Source: Bacillus sp. DTU_2020_1000418_1_SI_GHA_SEK_038 (GTDB lineage: Bacteria > Bacillota > Bacilli > Bacillales > Cytobacillaceae). Taken from it: a stretch of DNA of 64,000 nt. The DNA lies in assembly GCF_032341175.1 (NCBI RefSeq), contig NZ_CP135435.1:2666001-2730000 (forward strand). Reading direction: 5' to 3'. The notes beneath the pieces were generated by a model that was not told the DNA's origin, made no database searches, and worked only from the letters and a program-made list of their open reading frames with translations. This document shows, piece after piece, positions 25,335-33,606 of the stretch (within the stretch, counting starts at the first letter, position 1; each line of letters opens with the position of its first letter). Position numbers and translations under genes: made by a program.

Positions 25335-25363
25335 ACATTTTATGCCTAATCCACTTAAAATGT
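25335..25363. promoter_or_regulatory. Inverted repeat, possible activator binding site
   Basis: ACATTTTA / TAAAATGT with a 13-base spacer, about 20-45 bases upstream of the -24 element. Closer than most enhancer sites, so the role as upstream activating sequence is tentative. Confidence 0.3.
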
Positions 25364-25431
25364 CCTGTATTATTAAGACTTTATGCCAGTTAAATTTTTT
25401 TGAGGGGTAATTTTTCAACATCGAAGGCAAG

Positions 25432-25457
25432 AAAAAAATGCCGATTGTTCGGCATTC
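25432..25457 (-). terminator. Intrinsic terminator after sigma-54 activator gene
   Basis: AATGCCGA-ACAA-TCGGCATT on the minus strand then TTTTTTT; separates the regulator transcript from the kamA promoter. Confidence 0.88.
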
Positions 25458-25470
25458 GTAAAAGAGATAC

Positions 25471-26892
25471 TTAAGCCTGGTAGACTTTATTATTTTCGAG
25501 CTTCTGCAACTTGTATTGCAGGGTCTGCCGAGGAATTTCCAAGAGCTCTGCAGCCTTTTTAACATTTCCGTCTGATTGCTTTAGAGCGTTCAGAATAAGG
25601 GTTTCCTCTAGCTTCTGCATATTCTCTCTTAAGGAAAGTTTAGATTTGTTATCCTCTATTTTAAACATACTGAAATTTTGCTTCATCATCACAGGGAGAT
25701 CATCCGTGGTCAGCAATTCTTCCTCACAGACATTCATCATATATTCAATGGTATGCTTTAATTCTCGAACATTACCCGGCCATTTATAGGCAAGGAATCG
25801 TTCCAGAACATGATTGTCAGCACCTTTAACTGTTTTCTTTAATACTTTATTAAAAGATGAAACAAAATGGTCGAGCAAATACCCGATATCTTCCTTTCTC
25901 TCTCTTAATGGAAGCAATCTAAAAGTTAATACATTTAATCGATAAAAAAGATCATCCCTTATTTGCTGATTTTCCATTGCTTTTTGGGGATGTATATTCA
26001 TCGCTGCAATAATTCGAACATTCACAAAGGTACTCTCCGTACTTCCTACCCTCCTTACATGACCGTCCTCCAAAACACGGAGAAGCTTTGCTTGCAGTTC
26101 AATAGGCATTGTATGAATTTCATCTAAAAAAAGTGTGCCCCCATCTGCTACCTCAAACAGACCAGGACGATCAACTGCTCCTGTATAACTGCCTTTAGAT
26201 GTACCAAATAAAATGCTTTCTAGCAATGATTCTGGAATCGCAGCACAGTTTTGAGCAATAAATGGACCTTTTGCTCTTAAAGAAGCATGGTGAATTCCTT
26301 GTACAAATAATTCCTTCCCGCATCCGCTTTCACCAAATACCATGATAGGAGAGTCTGATTTTGCCAGTTTCTTAGCCTCATTCTTAACTTCAATGAACTC
26401 AGGGCTAACAGTTAAAAGACTGTCTAGCGTATATTGCGTATTGCTGGATGATCTTCTTTTACTCTTCTTTGCAGACTTCATCTTTTTCTGTAAATCTAGC
26501 AAGCTTTCAGAAAGGAGCTTTAGTCTGGAATAATCCTTTGCAATTTCAACTGCACCAACCGTTTTCCCATTTACTCTAATAGGCAATGTTGTATTTATAG
26601 TCTCGATTTGGTGACCATGTACATTGACATATGACTGTGATTGATTATAAATAGGCTTATTTGTTTTAATTACTTTTAATAGTGTACTTGTTTGTTCATC
26701 TAATGAAGGAAATGCTGTTACGAGCGGCTTGCCTAATACTTCATCGACATTCATTCCATCATGCTTGGCGGCAATTTCATTATAATAAATGGTCTTCCCA
26801 TTTATATCAACTACATGAATTCCCTCATCTATCCCTTTCAATATTGCAGAGAGAACCTCTCTTGATTTCACATGTATTTCAGTGATCCTCAT
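25471..26892 (-). CDS. PAS-domain sigma-54-dependent activator (RocR/BkdR type)
   Basis: 473 residues from ATG 26892, whose GGGAGGGG is unusually close; the upstream start at 26949 has no ribosome binding site, so the start is uncertain. Domains: PAS (~10-120; DEGIHVVDINGKTIYYNE), AAA+ sigma-54 interaction domain with Walker A GESGCGKE, the sigma-54-contacting loop GSYTGA (GAFTGA with Phe replaced by Tyr), Walker B GGTLFLDEI, R-finger region, and a Fis-type HTH (NVKKAAELLEIPRQTLQYKLQKL, given as KAAELLEIPRQTLQ). It should sense a small ligand and drive the downstream kamA promoter. Confidence 0.9.
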   Translation of the reverse strand: MRITEIHVKSREVLSAILKGIDEGIHVVDINGKTIYYNEIAAKHDGMNVDEVLGKPLVTAFPSLDEQTSTLLKVIKTNKPIYNQSQSYVNVHGHQIETINTTLPIRVNGKTVGAVEIAKDYSRLKLLSESLLDLQKKMKSAKKSKRRSSSNTQYTLDSLLTVSPEFIEVKNEAKKLAKSDSPIMVFGESGCGKELFVQGIHHASLRAKGPFIAQNCAAIPESLLESILFGTSKGSYTGAVDRPGLFEVADGGTLFLDEIHTMPIELQAKLLRVLEDGHVRRVGSTESTFVNVRIIAAMNIHPQKAMENQQIRDDLFYRLNVLTFRLLPLRERKEDIGYLLDHFVSSFNKVLKKTVKGADNHVLERFLAYKWPGNVRELKHTIEYMMNVCEEELLTTDDLPVMMKQNFSMFKIEDNKSKLSLRENMQKLEETLILNALKQSDGNVKKAAELLEIPRQTLQYKLQKLENNKVYQA

Positions 26893-27011
26893 CCCCTCCC
26901 TAATAATATATATGTTCAACTGCCGAAAATTAGTCTTTTTGCTGCCCAAAAACTGGCATTTACAATAAAAACTGATAACTAAAGCTAACCCGAGAATCTA
27001 AAAGAAACTCA

Positions 27012-27866
27012 TCATTTTTGAGAAAGATCCTTCACCCATACATTCATATCCTCAAGCTTGTCGAAAATAAAGCAATTATTTGTAAGTCTGCCCCTATAGC
27101 TATAGCCAAGCTGATGAAGTGCTGCATTCATTCCGAAAGATAAAGATCTTGCAATCGAATAGGCACAGTACACCCCAGTTGTCTTCAATTCTGACTCAAG
27201 CTTTTCTAATAAAATTTTCATTAGACCATGCTTTCTATGCTGGGGCAATGTAGCACAATCGGTTAATTCTGCATTTTTGTAAAAGGTATTCACTTCAGCA
27301 GAGGCTGCACTAACAATCTGGCCATTGTATTGGAAGCCATAATAGATTGTACCTTCGTTCATAGTTTCCTTAATATAATGTGGATCATTGAGTGGAGTTG
27401 GATAAATTTGAAACACCTCTTGATAAAGTGCTGCTAAGCTATCTGCATCTTCTTGGGTGAGCTTCTTAAAAATATATTCTAGTGGCGGTTTTATGGACTT
27501 TAAGTATGGTTCAAGCTTTAAAACGTTTTCTGTAATGGAATCTTCTTTAAGCCATTGACTGCTTGTCCTTCTCTCAGTTGTATAATATTTGCAGAAAAAA
27601 TACATATCAGAGCCTAAAAAATATCGCTCAATCATCGCTTCACACGTAAAGCCGTTCTTAATCAGCAAGGGAAATTGTTCTATTCTTCCTTTAAGAATCA
27701 ATTTTTCCGCTTGCAGCTCTTTTGCTATTTTTTCAGCTTTTTCCATTCCTTGTGAAACATCTCCATATAAATCATCTACTCGAATTCGTTTATTAAACGA
27801 ATCAATATAAACCTTCATCGTATAGTTCTCATTTTTTATCAATTGCACAGCTGCAATTGATTCCAT
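27012..27866 (-). CDS. yodP: Beta-lysine N6-acetyltransferase
   Basis: 284 residues; the C-terminal GNAT domain (about 135-275) has GFQYNGQIVSAASAEV, ATLPQHRKHGLMKILLEKLE (acetyl-CoA loop; RKHGL in the Q/RxxGxG position) and YSYRGRLTNNC. The N-terminal ~130 residues are the extension typical of AblB/YodP enzymes, which acetylate L-beta-lysine with acetyl-CoA, in some organisms to make an osmolyte. GAGGGATGG lies before ATG. It sits between yodQ and the activator gene, 119 bases upstream of the regulator start. Confidence 0.9.
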   Translation of the reverse strand: MESIAAVQLIKNENYTMKVYIDSFNKRIRVDDLYGDVSQGMEKAEKIAKELQAEKLILKGRIEQFPLLIKNGFTCEAMIERYFLGSDMYFFCKYYTTERRTSSQWLKEDSITENVLKLEPYLKSIKPPLEYIFKKLTQEDADSLAALYQEVFQIYPTPLNDPHYIKETMNEGTIYYGFQYNGQIVSAASAEVNTFYKNAELTDCATLPQHRKHGLMKILLEKLESELKTTGVYCAYSIARSLSFGMNAALHQLGYSYRGRLTNNCFIFDKLEDMNVWVKDLSQK

Positions 27867-27886
27867 AATCCATCCCTCATTTTCAT

Positions 27887-27908
27887 AAAGGGGCGCTAGG
27901 GCCCCTTT
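27887..27908. terminator. Intercistronic hairpin between yodQ and yodP
   Basis: AAAGGGGC-GCTAGG-GCCCCTTT, followed by T-run on the plus strand only. For the minus-strand operon it lacks a U-tract, so it is more likely an RNA-stability or attenuation element than a full stop. Confidence 0.5.
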
Positions 27909-27909
27909 T

Positions 27910-29178
27910 TTATTTTATTTCCTCATTAACTCCGCACCAACTAATGATCGATAAGGCAATGATTTCCGCAGCTTCAAACATCTCATCAATAGTAATATAC
28001 TCATTTGCATCATGGGCAGCCGCGGTAACTCCAGGGCCAAAAACAACAACCGGTGTATTTCCTACAACAGAAAGGATTCCGCCATCTGTCCCCCACGGTG
28101 ATGCCTCGATAATCGGCTTAGTCGTTGTTACTCTTTCAAATGCTTCTGAAATTGTTTCCATTAGAGAATGATTTTCTTCTAAATTTCCTGGCAGCCATCT
28201 TCCGCCAAACCATTCAATTTTCGGTGGATTCTCACTGAGCCAATCATCTTTTCGAGCTACTTCAGCCAAGGCAGCTTCCAATTCTTGTTCTGCCTCTTCC
28301 ATTTTTTCATGAGGGGCTACGCCCATTCTTCCTTCGATGACAGCTATATCGGGGACAGAGGATGGCCAATCCCCGCTGTGAATTTTTCCGATATTAATAG
28401 GAATTGGGATTGGGATATGTTGATAAAGAGGATCTGATATTTTCTCATTTCTTCTTTTCTCCAATTTTTGTAATTGTTGAATGACATGCACCATTTTCTC
28501 GATGGCACTAACCCCTTCGTACCTTGTTCCGCCGTGTGCTGAACGTCCCTTTACTGTAATGCGAAACCACATAGAACCTTGCTGTTTTGGAAACAGCTTC
28601 ATATTTGTTGGTTCAGGGATAATGGCACCATCTGCCTTATACCCTCTTAATACGGCAGCCAGTGTTCCAGCACCGCCGCTTTCTTCTTCAATAACACTTT
28701 GGAAGATAACATCCCCTTTAAGCTGTATCCCTAGATTGATTATGGCCTCTATGGCGAGAAGCAGGGCCACAGAGCCCCCTTTCATATCTGTTGACCCTCG
28801 GCCATATAATTTTCCATTTTCAATATGTCCACTAAAAGGATCATGTTTCCAATCGTCCCGGTCCCCTTCCGGCACTACATCTATATGTCCATTTAATATG
28901 AGTGACCTTCCCCCGCCTGATCCTTTAAGGACCCCAATAACATTTGGATTTCCTGTAAAGTCCTTTCGATCTGAACAGAATTTAGGGTGGTTGATAAGCT
29001 GTTGCTCACCTATTTCCCAAATATCTACACAAAGACCGAGTTCCCTGCACTTTTCAATAATTATAGCCTGTGCACTGCTTTCATTTCCGCGAATGCTGCC
29101 TTCCTGAACAAGTCTTTGGAGAAGATGTATCCCCTTTCTTCGATTCCTGTTTAGCCAATCCTTTATTCCCCATTGCAT
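27910..29178 (-). CDS. yodQ: M20 family metallopeptidase/deacylase
   Basis: 422 residues of the ArgE/DapE/ACY1 group. Metal ligands are visible in LNGHIDVVPEGD (His and Asp), GRGSTDMKGG (bridging Asp), IEEESGGAGT (catalytic Glu pair) and APSWGTDGG-type/ATEHDA-like AAAHDANEY near the end; a dimerisation domain lies between. In this operon the probable task is removal of the acetyl group put on by YodP, from an intermediate after chain shortening, but a general N-acyl amino acid deacylase role fits equally. GAGGAGTGG is well placed before ATG. Confidence 0.88.
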   Translation of the reverse strand: MQWGIKDWLNRNRRKGIHLLQRLVQEGSIRGNESSAQAIIIEKCRELGLCVDIWEIGEQQLINHPKFCSDRKDFTGNPNVIGVLKGSGGGRSLILNGHIDVVPEGDRDDWKHDPFSGHIENGKLYGRGSTDMKGGSVALLLAIEAIINLGIQLKGDVIFQSVIEEESGGAGTLAAVLRGYKADGAIIPEPTNMKLFPKQQGSMWFRITVKGRSAHGGTRYEGVSAIEKMVHVIQQLQKLEKRRNEKISDPLYQHIPIPIPINIGKIHSGDWPSSVPDIAVIEGRMGVAPHEKMEEAEQELEAALAEVARKDDWLSENPPKIEWFGGRWLPGNLEENHSLMETISEAFERVTTTKPIIEASPWGTDGGILSVVGNTPVVVFGPGVTAAAHDANEYITIDEMFEAAEIIALSIISWCGVNEEIK

Positions 29179-29221
29179 CCGACCACTCCTCTCTATGCTA
29201 CCAGAATATTGCTAATTTTTC

Positions 29222-29884
29222 TTAATCTATGATTCTAAGTAGATCGCTTATTTGAAATTCACAGCCAGTTTTCGCTTTTATTTCTTCAATTGTATGTGGT
29301 GTGAATATTTCGGTTAACACTAGCCCCTCTGTCGTCACTTGAAAGGCTGCCATCTCTGTAATAATGATGTTCACACAGCTTGAGGAGGTTAAAGGAAGAG
29401 AGCATTCACTCACTATTTTCGCTTTTCCATGCTTATCCGTATGACTCATGACGACAATCACTATTTTTGCCTTTTGAGCGAGCTCCATCGCTCCGCCCAT
29501 TCCAGGAACTTTCTTACCTGGAACGATCCAATTGGCTAAATCGCCTTTTTCGCTTACTTCTAGTGATCCAAGAACGGTCATATCCACTCTTCCCCGCCTG
29601 ATCATGCCAAAGGAAATGGCGCTATCACAATAGGATGCACCTTCGATAACGGTCACAGGAAACCCGCCTGCATTGCAAAGATTTTCATCCTCCTCACCTT
29701 TCATTGGGCTTGGACCCATACCAGTGATGCCATTTTCCGCATGAAAAATAACGTTCATTTGCTCTGGCAAATAATTAGGGACAAGTGAAGGAATGCCAAT
29801 ACCTAGATTCACGACCATTCCATCTTTAATCTCCTCTGCTGCACGCTTGGCAATTCTATTGCGTATATCTATTCCCATGCCCAT
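29222..29884 (-). CDS. yodR: 3-oxoacid CoA-transferase, subunit B
   Basis: Start set at ATG 29884 after AAAGGGGTGA; it overlaps the yodS stop. About 220 residues with family signature: VVNLGIGIPSLVP, the catalytic Glu in FHAENGITGMG, then NAGGFPVT, and DMTVLGSLEVSEKGDLANW. Together with YodS it makes an alpha/beta CoA-transferase, moving CoA from acetyl- or succinyl-CoA to a 3-oxoacid. In this cluster the expected acceptor is the 3-keto acid produced from acetyl-beta-lysine by YodT; this is inferred. Confidence 0.92.
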   Translation of the reverse strand: MGMGIDIRNRIAKRAAEEIKDGMVVNLGIGIPSLVPNYLPEQMNVIFHAENGITGMGPSPMKGEEDENLCNAGGFPVTVIEGASYCDSAISFGMIRRGRVDMTVLGSLEVSEKGDLANWIVPGKKVPGMGGAMELAQKAKIVIVVMSHTDKHGKAKIVSECSLPLTSSSCVNIIITEMAAFQVTTEGLVLTEIFTPHTIEEIKAKTGCEFQISDLLRIID

Positions 29885-30561
29885 TTCCAATTCACCCCTT
29901 TAGAAGGAACAATATAATCAACAAAAACTCCTGGTGTTACCACTTCATCCGGATCTAGGCTTCCAACAGGGACAATTTCCTCTACCTCTGCAATGGTAAT
30001 ATCCCCTGCCATTGCCACAAGAGGATTAGTATTACGGGCACTTTTATCGTACATAAGATTTCCGAACGAGTCGGCTTTCTTTGCAAATACGATGGATACA
30101 TCACCTGTTAAAGCTGTTTCGACTAGATATTGTTTATTGCCGATAATGATTTTCTGCTTATTGCAGGAAACCATTTCATTATCCATCCCAATATCTGATA
30201 GAATTCCACCTAATCCCACTCCACCAGCTCTTATTCTCTCTGCAAGAATTCCTTGTGGAGAAAACTCAACCTCTAGTTTTCCTTCTGTCATTAATTGTCC
30301 AGCAACAGGATTTGATCCAATATGAGAAGCAATAATTTTCCGAGCTCTCCCTTGGCTAACAATTTTACCTATCCCAATATGAGGAAATCCAGTATCATTC
30401 CCAATCAATGTAAGATTTCGTATTCCCTTCTCAAGAATCCCATCGATAATCGTTGGAGGAGAGCCTATTCCTCCAAAGCCGCCAAACAAGATGGTCATTC
30501 CATCAGTGAAATACTCTAGTGCTGCATCAATCGATATTATTTTTTTGAAGGAGTTTTCCAT
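29869..30561 (-). CDS. yodS: 3-oxoacid CoA-transferase, subunit A
   Basis: Start set at ATG 30561, nine bases after GAGGAGGG, in TAATG overlap with the yodT stop. About 230 residues with GGFGGIGSPPTIIDGI near the N-terminus, SHIGSNP, EFSPQGILAERIRAGG and VAMAGDITIAEVEEIV. It is the alpha subunit partner of YodR. The tight overlaps yodT/yodS/yodR indicate translational coupling, in accordance with fixed subunit ratio. Confidence 0.93.
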   Translation of the reverse strand: MENSFKKIISIDAALEYFTDGMTILFGGFGGIGSPPTIIDGILEKGIRNLTLIGNDTGFPHIGIGKIVSQGRARKIIASHIGSNPVAGQLMTEGKLEVEFSPQGILAERIRAGGVGLGGILSDIGMDNEMVSCNKQKIIIGNKQYLVETALTGDVSIVFAKKADSFGNLMYDKSARNTNPLVAMAGDITIAEVEEIVPVGSLDPDEVVTPGVFVDYIVPSKGVNWKWAWE

Positions 30562-31916
30562 TACTTGCAACCCTCCTCAGTTGATAAATATTTTTCAGCA
30601 AACGATTCAAAAGTCATTTGCAAACGCTTTAGTAATTCATCTATTTCTTGGAAAGTAATCGTAAGAGGAGGTGCAATTAAAACCGCATCCCCATTCATGC
30701 CATCAATACCTGCACCTGCAGGATAAATAATCAACCCATAGCTTTGTGCAAGCAGTATTAATTTTTGCGTAAAAAGAAGGGATCGCGGGAAAGGCGTTTT
30801 TTCTTCATGATTTTGGACAAATTCTAACCCGATCATTAGCCCTTTTCCACGAATATCTCCAATAAACGGGAACTTCTCTTGCAATTTCACAAGTTTTTCA
30901 ATTAAATAATGCCCCTTTTGATCAACCTCTTTAATAATTTCGTTTTTATCTAAGTATTCAAGAACAGCTAGGGAAACTGCACATGACTGGGGGTTTGCAC
31001 TTAAAGTATGCCCGCTCATGACGATTTTTGAACCTGAGAGGATGGGTTCCATCACCCGTTCGCTTACTAAAGCAGCTGCAATTGGGGCATACCCAGCCCC
31101 CATTCCTTTTCCTAATGCAACAATATCTGGCTCGATGCCCCAATGCTCACAGGCTAACATGGCACCTGTTCTTCCAAAGCCAGTCATCACTTCATCCGCA
31201 ATAAAAAGAATTCTGTTTTTATCACAAATTTCTTTAATGACCTTGTAGTAGCCCTTAGGAGGGGTAATGGCTGCACCAGAAGCACCAATGATCGGTTCCG
31301 CAATAAAAGCTGCAATATATTCGGCACCGATCCGCTTTATCACTGTATCAAGCTCCTGTGCACAGACATACCCACAATCTGGCGCCTCTCGATTATATGG
31401 ACAGCGGTAACAATAGGGAGGATGAATAACCGGAAAATCTTCAAGAAGTGGAATAAATCTTGCCCTTCTGCCTGTATGCCCAGACATGGAGAGTGCACCT
31501 AATGTAATCCCATGGTAGCTCATCCATCTCGATAATACTTTTGTCTTTGTCTGCACTCCTTTTTCCTGCCAATACTGAATAGCAATTTTCATCGCAGTTT
31601 CCGTTGCTTCTGAACCGCTATTTACAAAAAAACACCAGTTTAAGTCTCCAATCGTCTGCTCGGCAATTTTTCGTGCAAGATTTTCGGCTGCATCACTCGT
31701 AAACTGTGACCGATAGACAAATGAAACCCGTTTAGCCTGCTCATGCATGGCATCAATAATTTCCTTTACCCCATGACCGATATTGGCTGTAATGGCCCCA
31801 GATGATGCATCCAAATATTCCTTCCCATCTTGATCGTATAAGTATATTCCTTTGCCATAATCAATCACTGGATATTCACTTTCCAGCACTGGTTTAATTA
31901 AATTGGACTTATTCAT
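30561..31916 (-). CDS. yodT: Class III PLP-dependent aminotransferase
   Basis: Start set at ATG 31916 after GGAGGGGGAGGG; the longer frame from 31949 spans the ribosome binding site. About 451 residues, fold-type I class III: FVNSGSEATETAMK, SYHGITLGALSMSG, IAEPIIGASG, LFIADEVMTGFGRTG, and the PLP lysine in ALGKGMGAGYAP. It has an unusual CYRCPYNREAPDCGYVC stretch (Cys-rich, ~185-200) found in related proteins. Expected to remove the 3-amino group of N-acetyl-beta-lysine. It is the first gene of the yodT-S-R-Q-P-activator operon. Confidence 0.93.
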   Translation of the reverse strand: MNKSNLIKPVLESEYPVIDYGKGIYLYDQDGKEYLDASSGAITANIGHGVKEIIDAMHEQAKRVSFVYRSQFTSDAAENLARKIAEQTIGDLNWCFFVNSGSEATETAMKIAIQYWQEKGVQTKTKVLSRWMSYHGITLGALSMSGHTGRRARFIPLLEDFPVIHPPYCYRCPYNREAPDCGYVCAQELDTVIKRIGAEYIAAFIAEPIIGASGAAITPPKGYYKVIKEICDKNRILFIADEVMTGFGRTGAMLACEHWGIEPDIVALGKGMGAGYAPIAAALVSERVMEPILSGSKIVMSGHTLSANPQSCAVSLAVLEYLDKNEIIKEVDQKGHYLIEKLVKLQEKFPFIGDIRGKGLMIGLEFVQNHEEKTPFPRSLLFTQKLILLAQSYGLIIYPAGAGIDGMNGDAVLIAPPLTITFQEIDELLKRLQMTFESFAEKYLSTEEGCK

Positions 31917-32050
31917 AAGCCCTCCCCCTCCATCCACTTGAGAAAGCAAATTCTTACTTTAGGACAATACTAGATTATATGAGAAGAATGTTTGAATCTT
32001 TCATGGATAATAGCGAAAATATCCAAGCTGGAATACACACTTAAGACAAA

Positions 32051-32085
32051 ATAAAAAAGACTGCCTTTTTAAACAAAGACAGCCT
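32051..32085 (-). terminator. Intrinsic terminator after yjcZ-type gene
   Basis: GGCTGTC / GGCAGTC (two wobble pairs) with 13-base loop then TTTTTT on the minus strand. Confidence 0.65.
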
Positions 32086-32103
32086 CAAGTATAACGGGGA
32101 ATA

Positions 32104-32277
32104 TTACCAATCCCCACAACAGCTTGCACCGATAATAATCAACAGAATAAACAATACAACGATTAAAGCAAAACCACCGAATCCATGTCCTGCATGAACG
32201 CCAGCAACTGGATAACCATGTCCAGGATAGCATGGATCAAACGCACCGGCTACTGGATGACAATGTCCATAATACAT
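32104..32277 (-). CDS. YjcZ family sporulation peptide (57 aa)
   Basis: 57 residues: a Gly/His/Tyr/Pro-rich N-terminus (MYYGHCHPVAGAFDPCYPG) and the hallmark C-terminal segment GFALIVVLFILLIIIGASC of the YjcZ tiny-transmembrane family, ending CGDW. Members are made in spores or the mother cell; their function is unknown. GGAGTGAAGGAAT precedes ATG. A sigma-K-type promoter lies 41 bases upstream, so late mother-cell expression is likely. Confidence 0.88.
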   Translation of the reverse strand: MYYGHCHPVAGAFDPCYPGHGYPVAGVHAGHGFGGFALIVVLFILLIIIGASCCGDW

Positions 32278-32317
32278 ATTCCTTCACTCCTCATCTTTTT
32301 TAAGGCATTTTCCATAT

Positions 32318-32345
32318 TACCTTATGAAATGGGAGCTTGCCCTGT
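32318..32345 (-). promoter_or_regulatory. Sigma-K-type promoter of YjcZ-family gene
   Basis: On the minus strand AC, 17-base spacer, CATAAGGTA, matching AC-N17-CATANNNTA. Confidence 0.65.
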
Positions 32346-32407
32346 ACGGGTATTCGCCTATTTTCCCAAAGTTAAAAATATGTATGAAAGAAATGACTCC
32401 TATATGC

Positions 32408-32434
32408 AAAAGAGACCTCTTCAATAGAGATCTC
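32408..32434 (-). terminator. Intrinsic terminator after rsgA-like gene
   Basis: GAGATCTCT-ATTGA-AGAGGTCTC on the minus strand (one wobble) then TTTT. Confidence 0.75.
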
Positions 32435-32446
32435 ATCAAATAAACC

Positions 32447-33514
32447 TTAATACAGTTTCTTATTTATATTTTTCATGCTTATGTTCATGCTTTTCCATCG
32501 TTTCTTCTCTTCGAGCTGCGCCCTCTGATCTTGCTTTCTTTCTAAATAAGCCAATTCCCTTTGCAGCTTCTTGTAGCTCACAAGACGATTGCTATCGAGC
32601 AAGCCATTATTAATAGCGAGTGCAACAGCACAGCCTGGCTCTTGAGTGTGGCTACAGTCTCTATACTTGCATTGCTTCGCTATCTCTTCAATATCTGTAA
32701 AGCTATCCATTAATCCTTCAGCACTGTCCCAAAGCTGAAGCTCCCTCATTCCCGGGGTATCGATTAGCACTGTTCCCCCTGGCAGCAGAATTAGCTCTCG
32801 ATGGGTTGTCGTATGGCGTCCCTTATCATCATCTTCACGAATATCCTGCACCTTTTGCTTCTCAGCACCTAACAGATAATTCGTTAAGGTTGATTTCCCT
32901 ACACCTGATGAACCGAGGAGAGCAATTGATTTTCCTGGGTGAAGATATGGCTTTAAACCTTCAAGCCCTTTTTCCTCTAGGACACTGACCGAAACAATCG
33001 GTACACCCATTGCTATACCTTCTACTTCAGATAACTTTCCTTCTACATCATCACATAAATCAGCTTTTGTTAAAACAATAACTGGATTTGCACCGCTTTC
33101 CCACGATAAAAGTAAATATCTTTCGATTCTGCGCAAGTTTAAATCGTCATTTAAAGAATTAACTAGAAAGATCGTATCTACATTCGTGGCGACAATTTGC
33201 TCTTCTGTATTTTCGCCAGCTGCTTTTCTAGAAAATTTGCTTTTTCTCGGGAGCACCTTATGAATAGTGCCGCGACCTTCAGCTTGGCGAGCCTTTATTA
33301 CAACCCAATCACCTACTGCCGGATAATCTTCTCTAGCAGTGGCTACATAAGAAAACTTCCCGGAAACTTCACATAATATTTCGCCTTCCTCAGTCCAAAC
33401 CCGATACATTCTTTTATGTTCAAGTGAAACGCGGCCTACTGTAAAGCCATCCGCTTCGTATGCTTCAAATTCTTTTTCAAAAAATTCATTATAGCCAATC
33501 ATATTTAAATTCAA
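32447..33514 (-). CDS. rsgA: RsgA-type circularly permuted ribosome GTPase
   Basis: Start set at TTG 33514, five bases after GGAGGAAG; upstream in-frame codons cover a hairpin. 355 residues: OB-fold (~30-100), permuted GTPase domain with G4-type LTKADLC before G1 GSSGVGKST and G3 DTPGMRE, and a zinc site CKYRDCSHTQEPGC. RsgA proteins mature or check the 30S subunit. At 355 residues it is longer than the ~298-residue YloQ orthologue, and the ylo context is absent, so this is probably a second RsgA paralogue as found in several bacilli. Confidence 0.88.
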   Translation of the reverse strand: MNLNMIGYNEFFEKEFEAYEADGFTVGRVSLEHKRMYRVWTEEGEILCEVSGKFSYVATAREDYPAVGDWVVIKARQAEGRGTIHKVLPRKSKFSRKAAGENTEEQIVATNVDTIFLVNSLNDDLNLRRIERYLLLSWESGANPVIVLTKADLCDDVEGKLSEVEGIAMGVPIVSVSVLEEKGLEGLKPYLHPGKSIALLGSSGVGKSTLTNYLLGAEKQKVQDIREDDDKGRHTTTHRELILLPGGTVLIDTPGMRELQLWDSAEGLMDSFTDIEEIAKQCKYRDCSHTQEPGCAVALAINNGLLDSNRLVSYKKLQRELAYLERKQDQRAQLEEKKRWKSMNISMKNINKKLY

Positions 33515-33542
33515 TTTTTCTTCCTCCATGCAAATAAAATAT

Positions 33543-33574
33543 AAAAAAACCATAGGCACCACAGCCCATGGTTT
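33543..33574 (-). terminator. Attenuator-like intrinsic terminator before rsgA start
   Basis: AAACCATGGGC...GCCTATGGTTT on the minus strand followed by TTTTTTT, ending ~29 bases before the TTG start. It separates a 23-codon frame from rsgA. Confidence 0.7.
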
Positions 33575-33606
33575 AATAAGCATAGAAAAAGAACATTCCT
33601 ATCACA

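Noticed and set aside
25323..25565. 80-codon minus-strand frame over the kamA promoter
   Set aside because: It overlaps the regulator 3' end, its terminator and the sigma-54 promoter and has no ribosome binding site.
28481..29107. 208-codon plus-strand frame antisense to yodQ
   Set aside because: Shadow of a strongly supported M20 peptidase gene; composition is Ser/Pro/Ile-rich with no start signal.
31950..32040. Sigma-54 or sigma-E promoter before yodT
   Set aside because: No GG-N10-GC at proper spacing; CATATAAT is present but without a sigma-E -35 at 13-15 bases.
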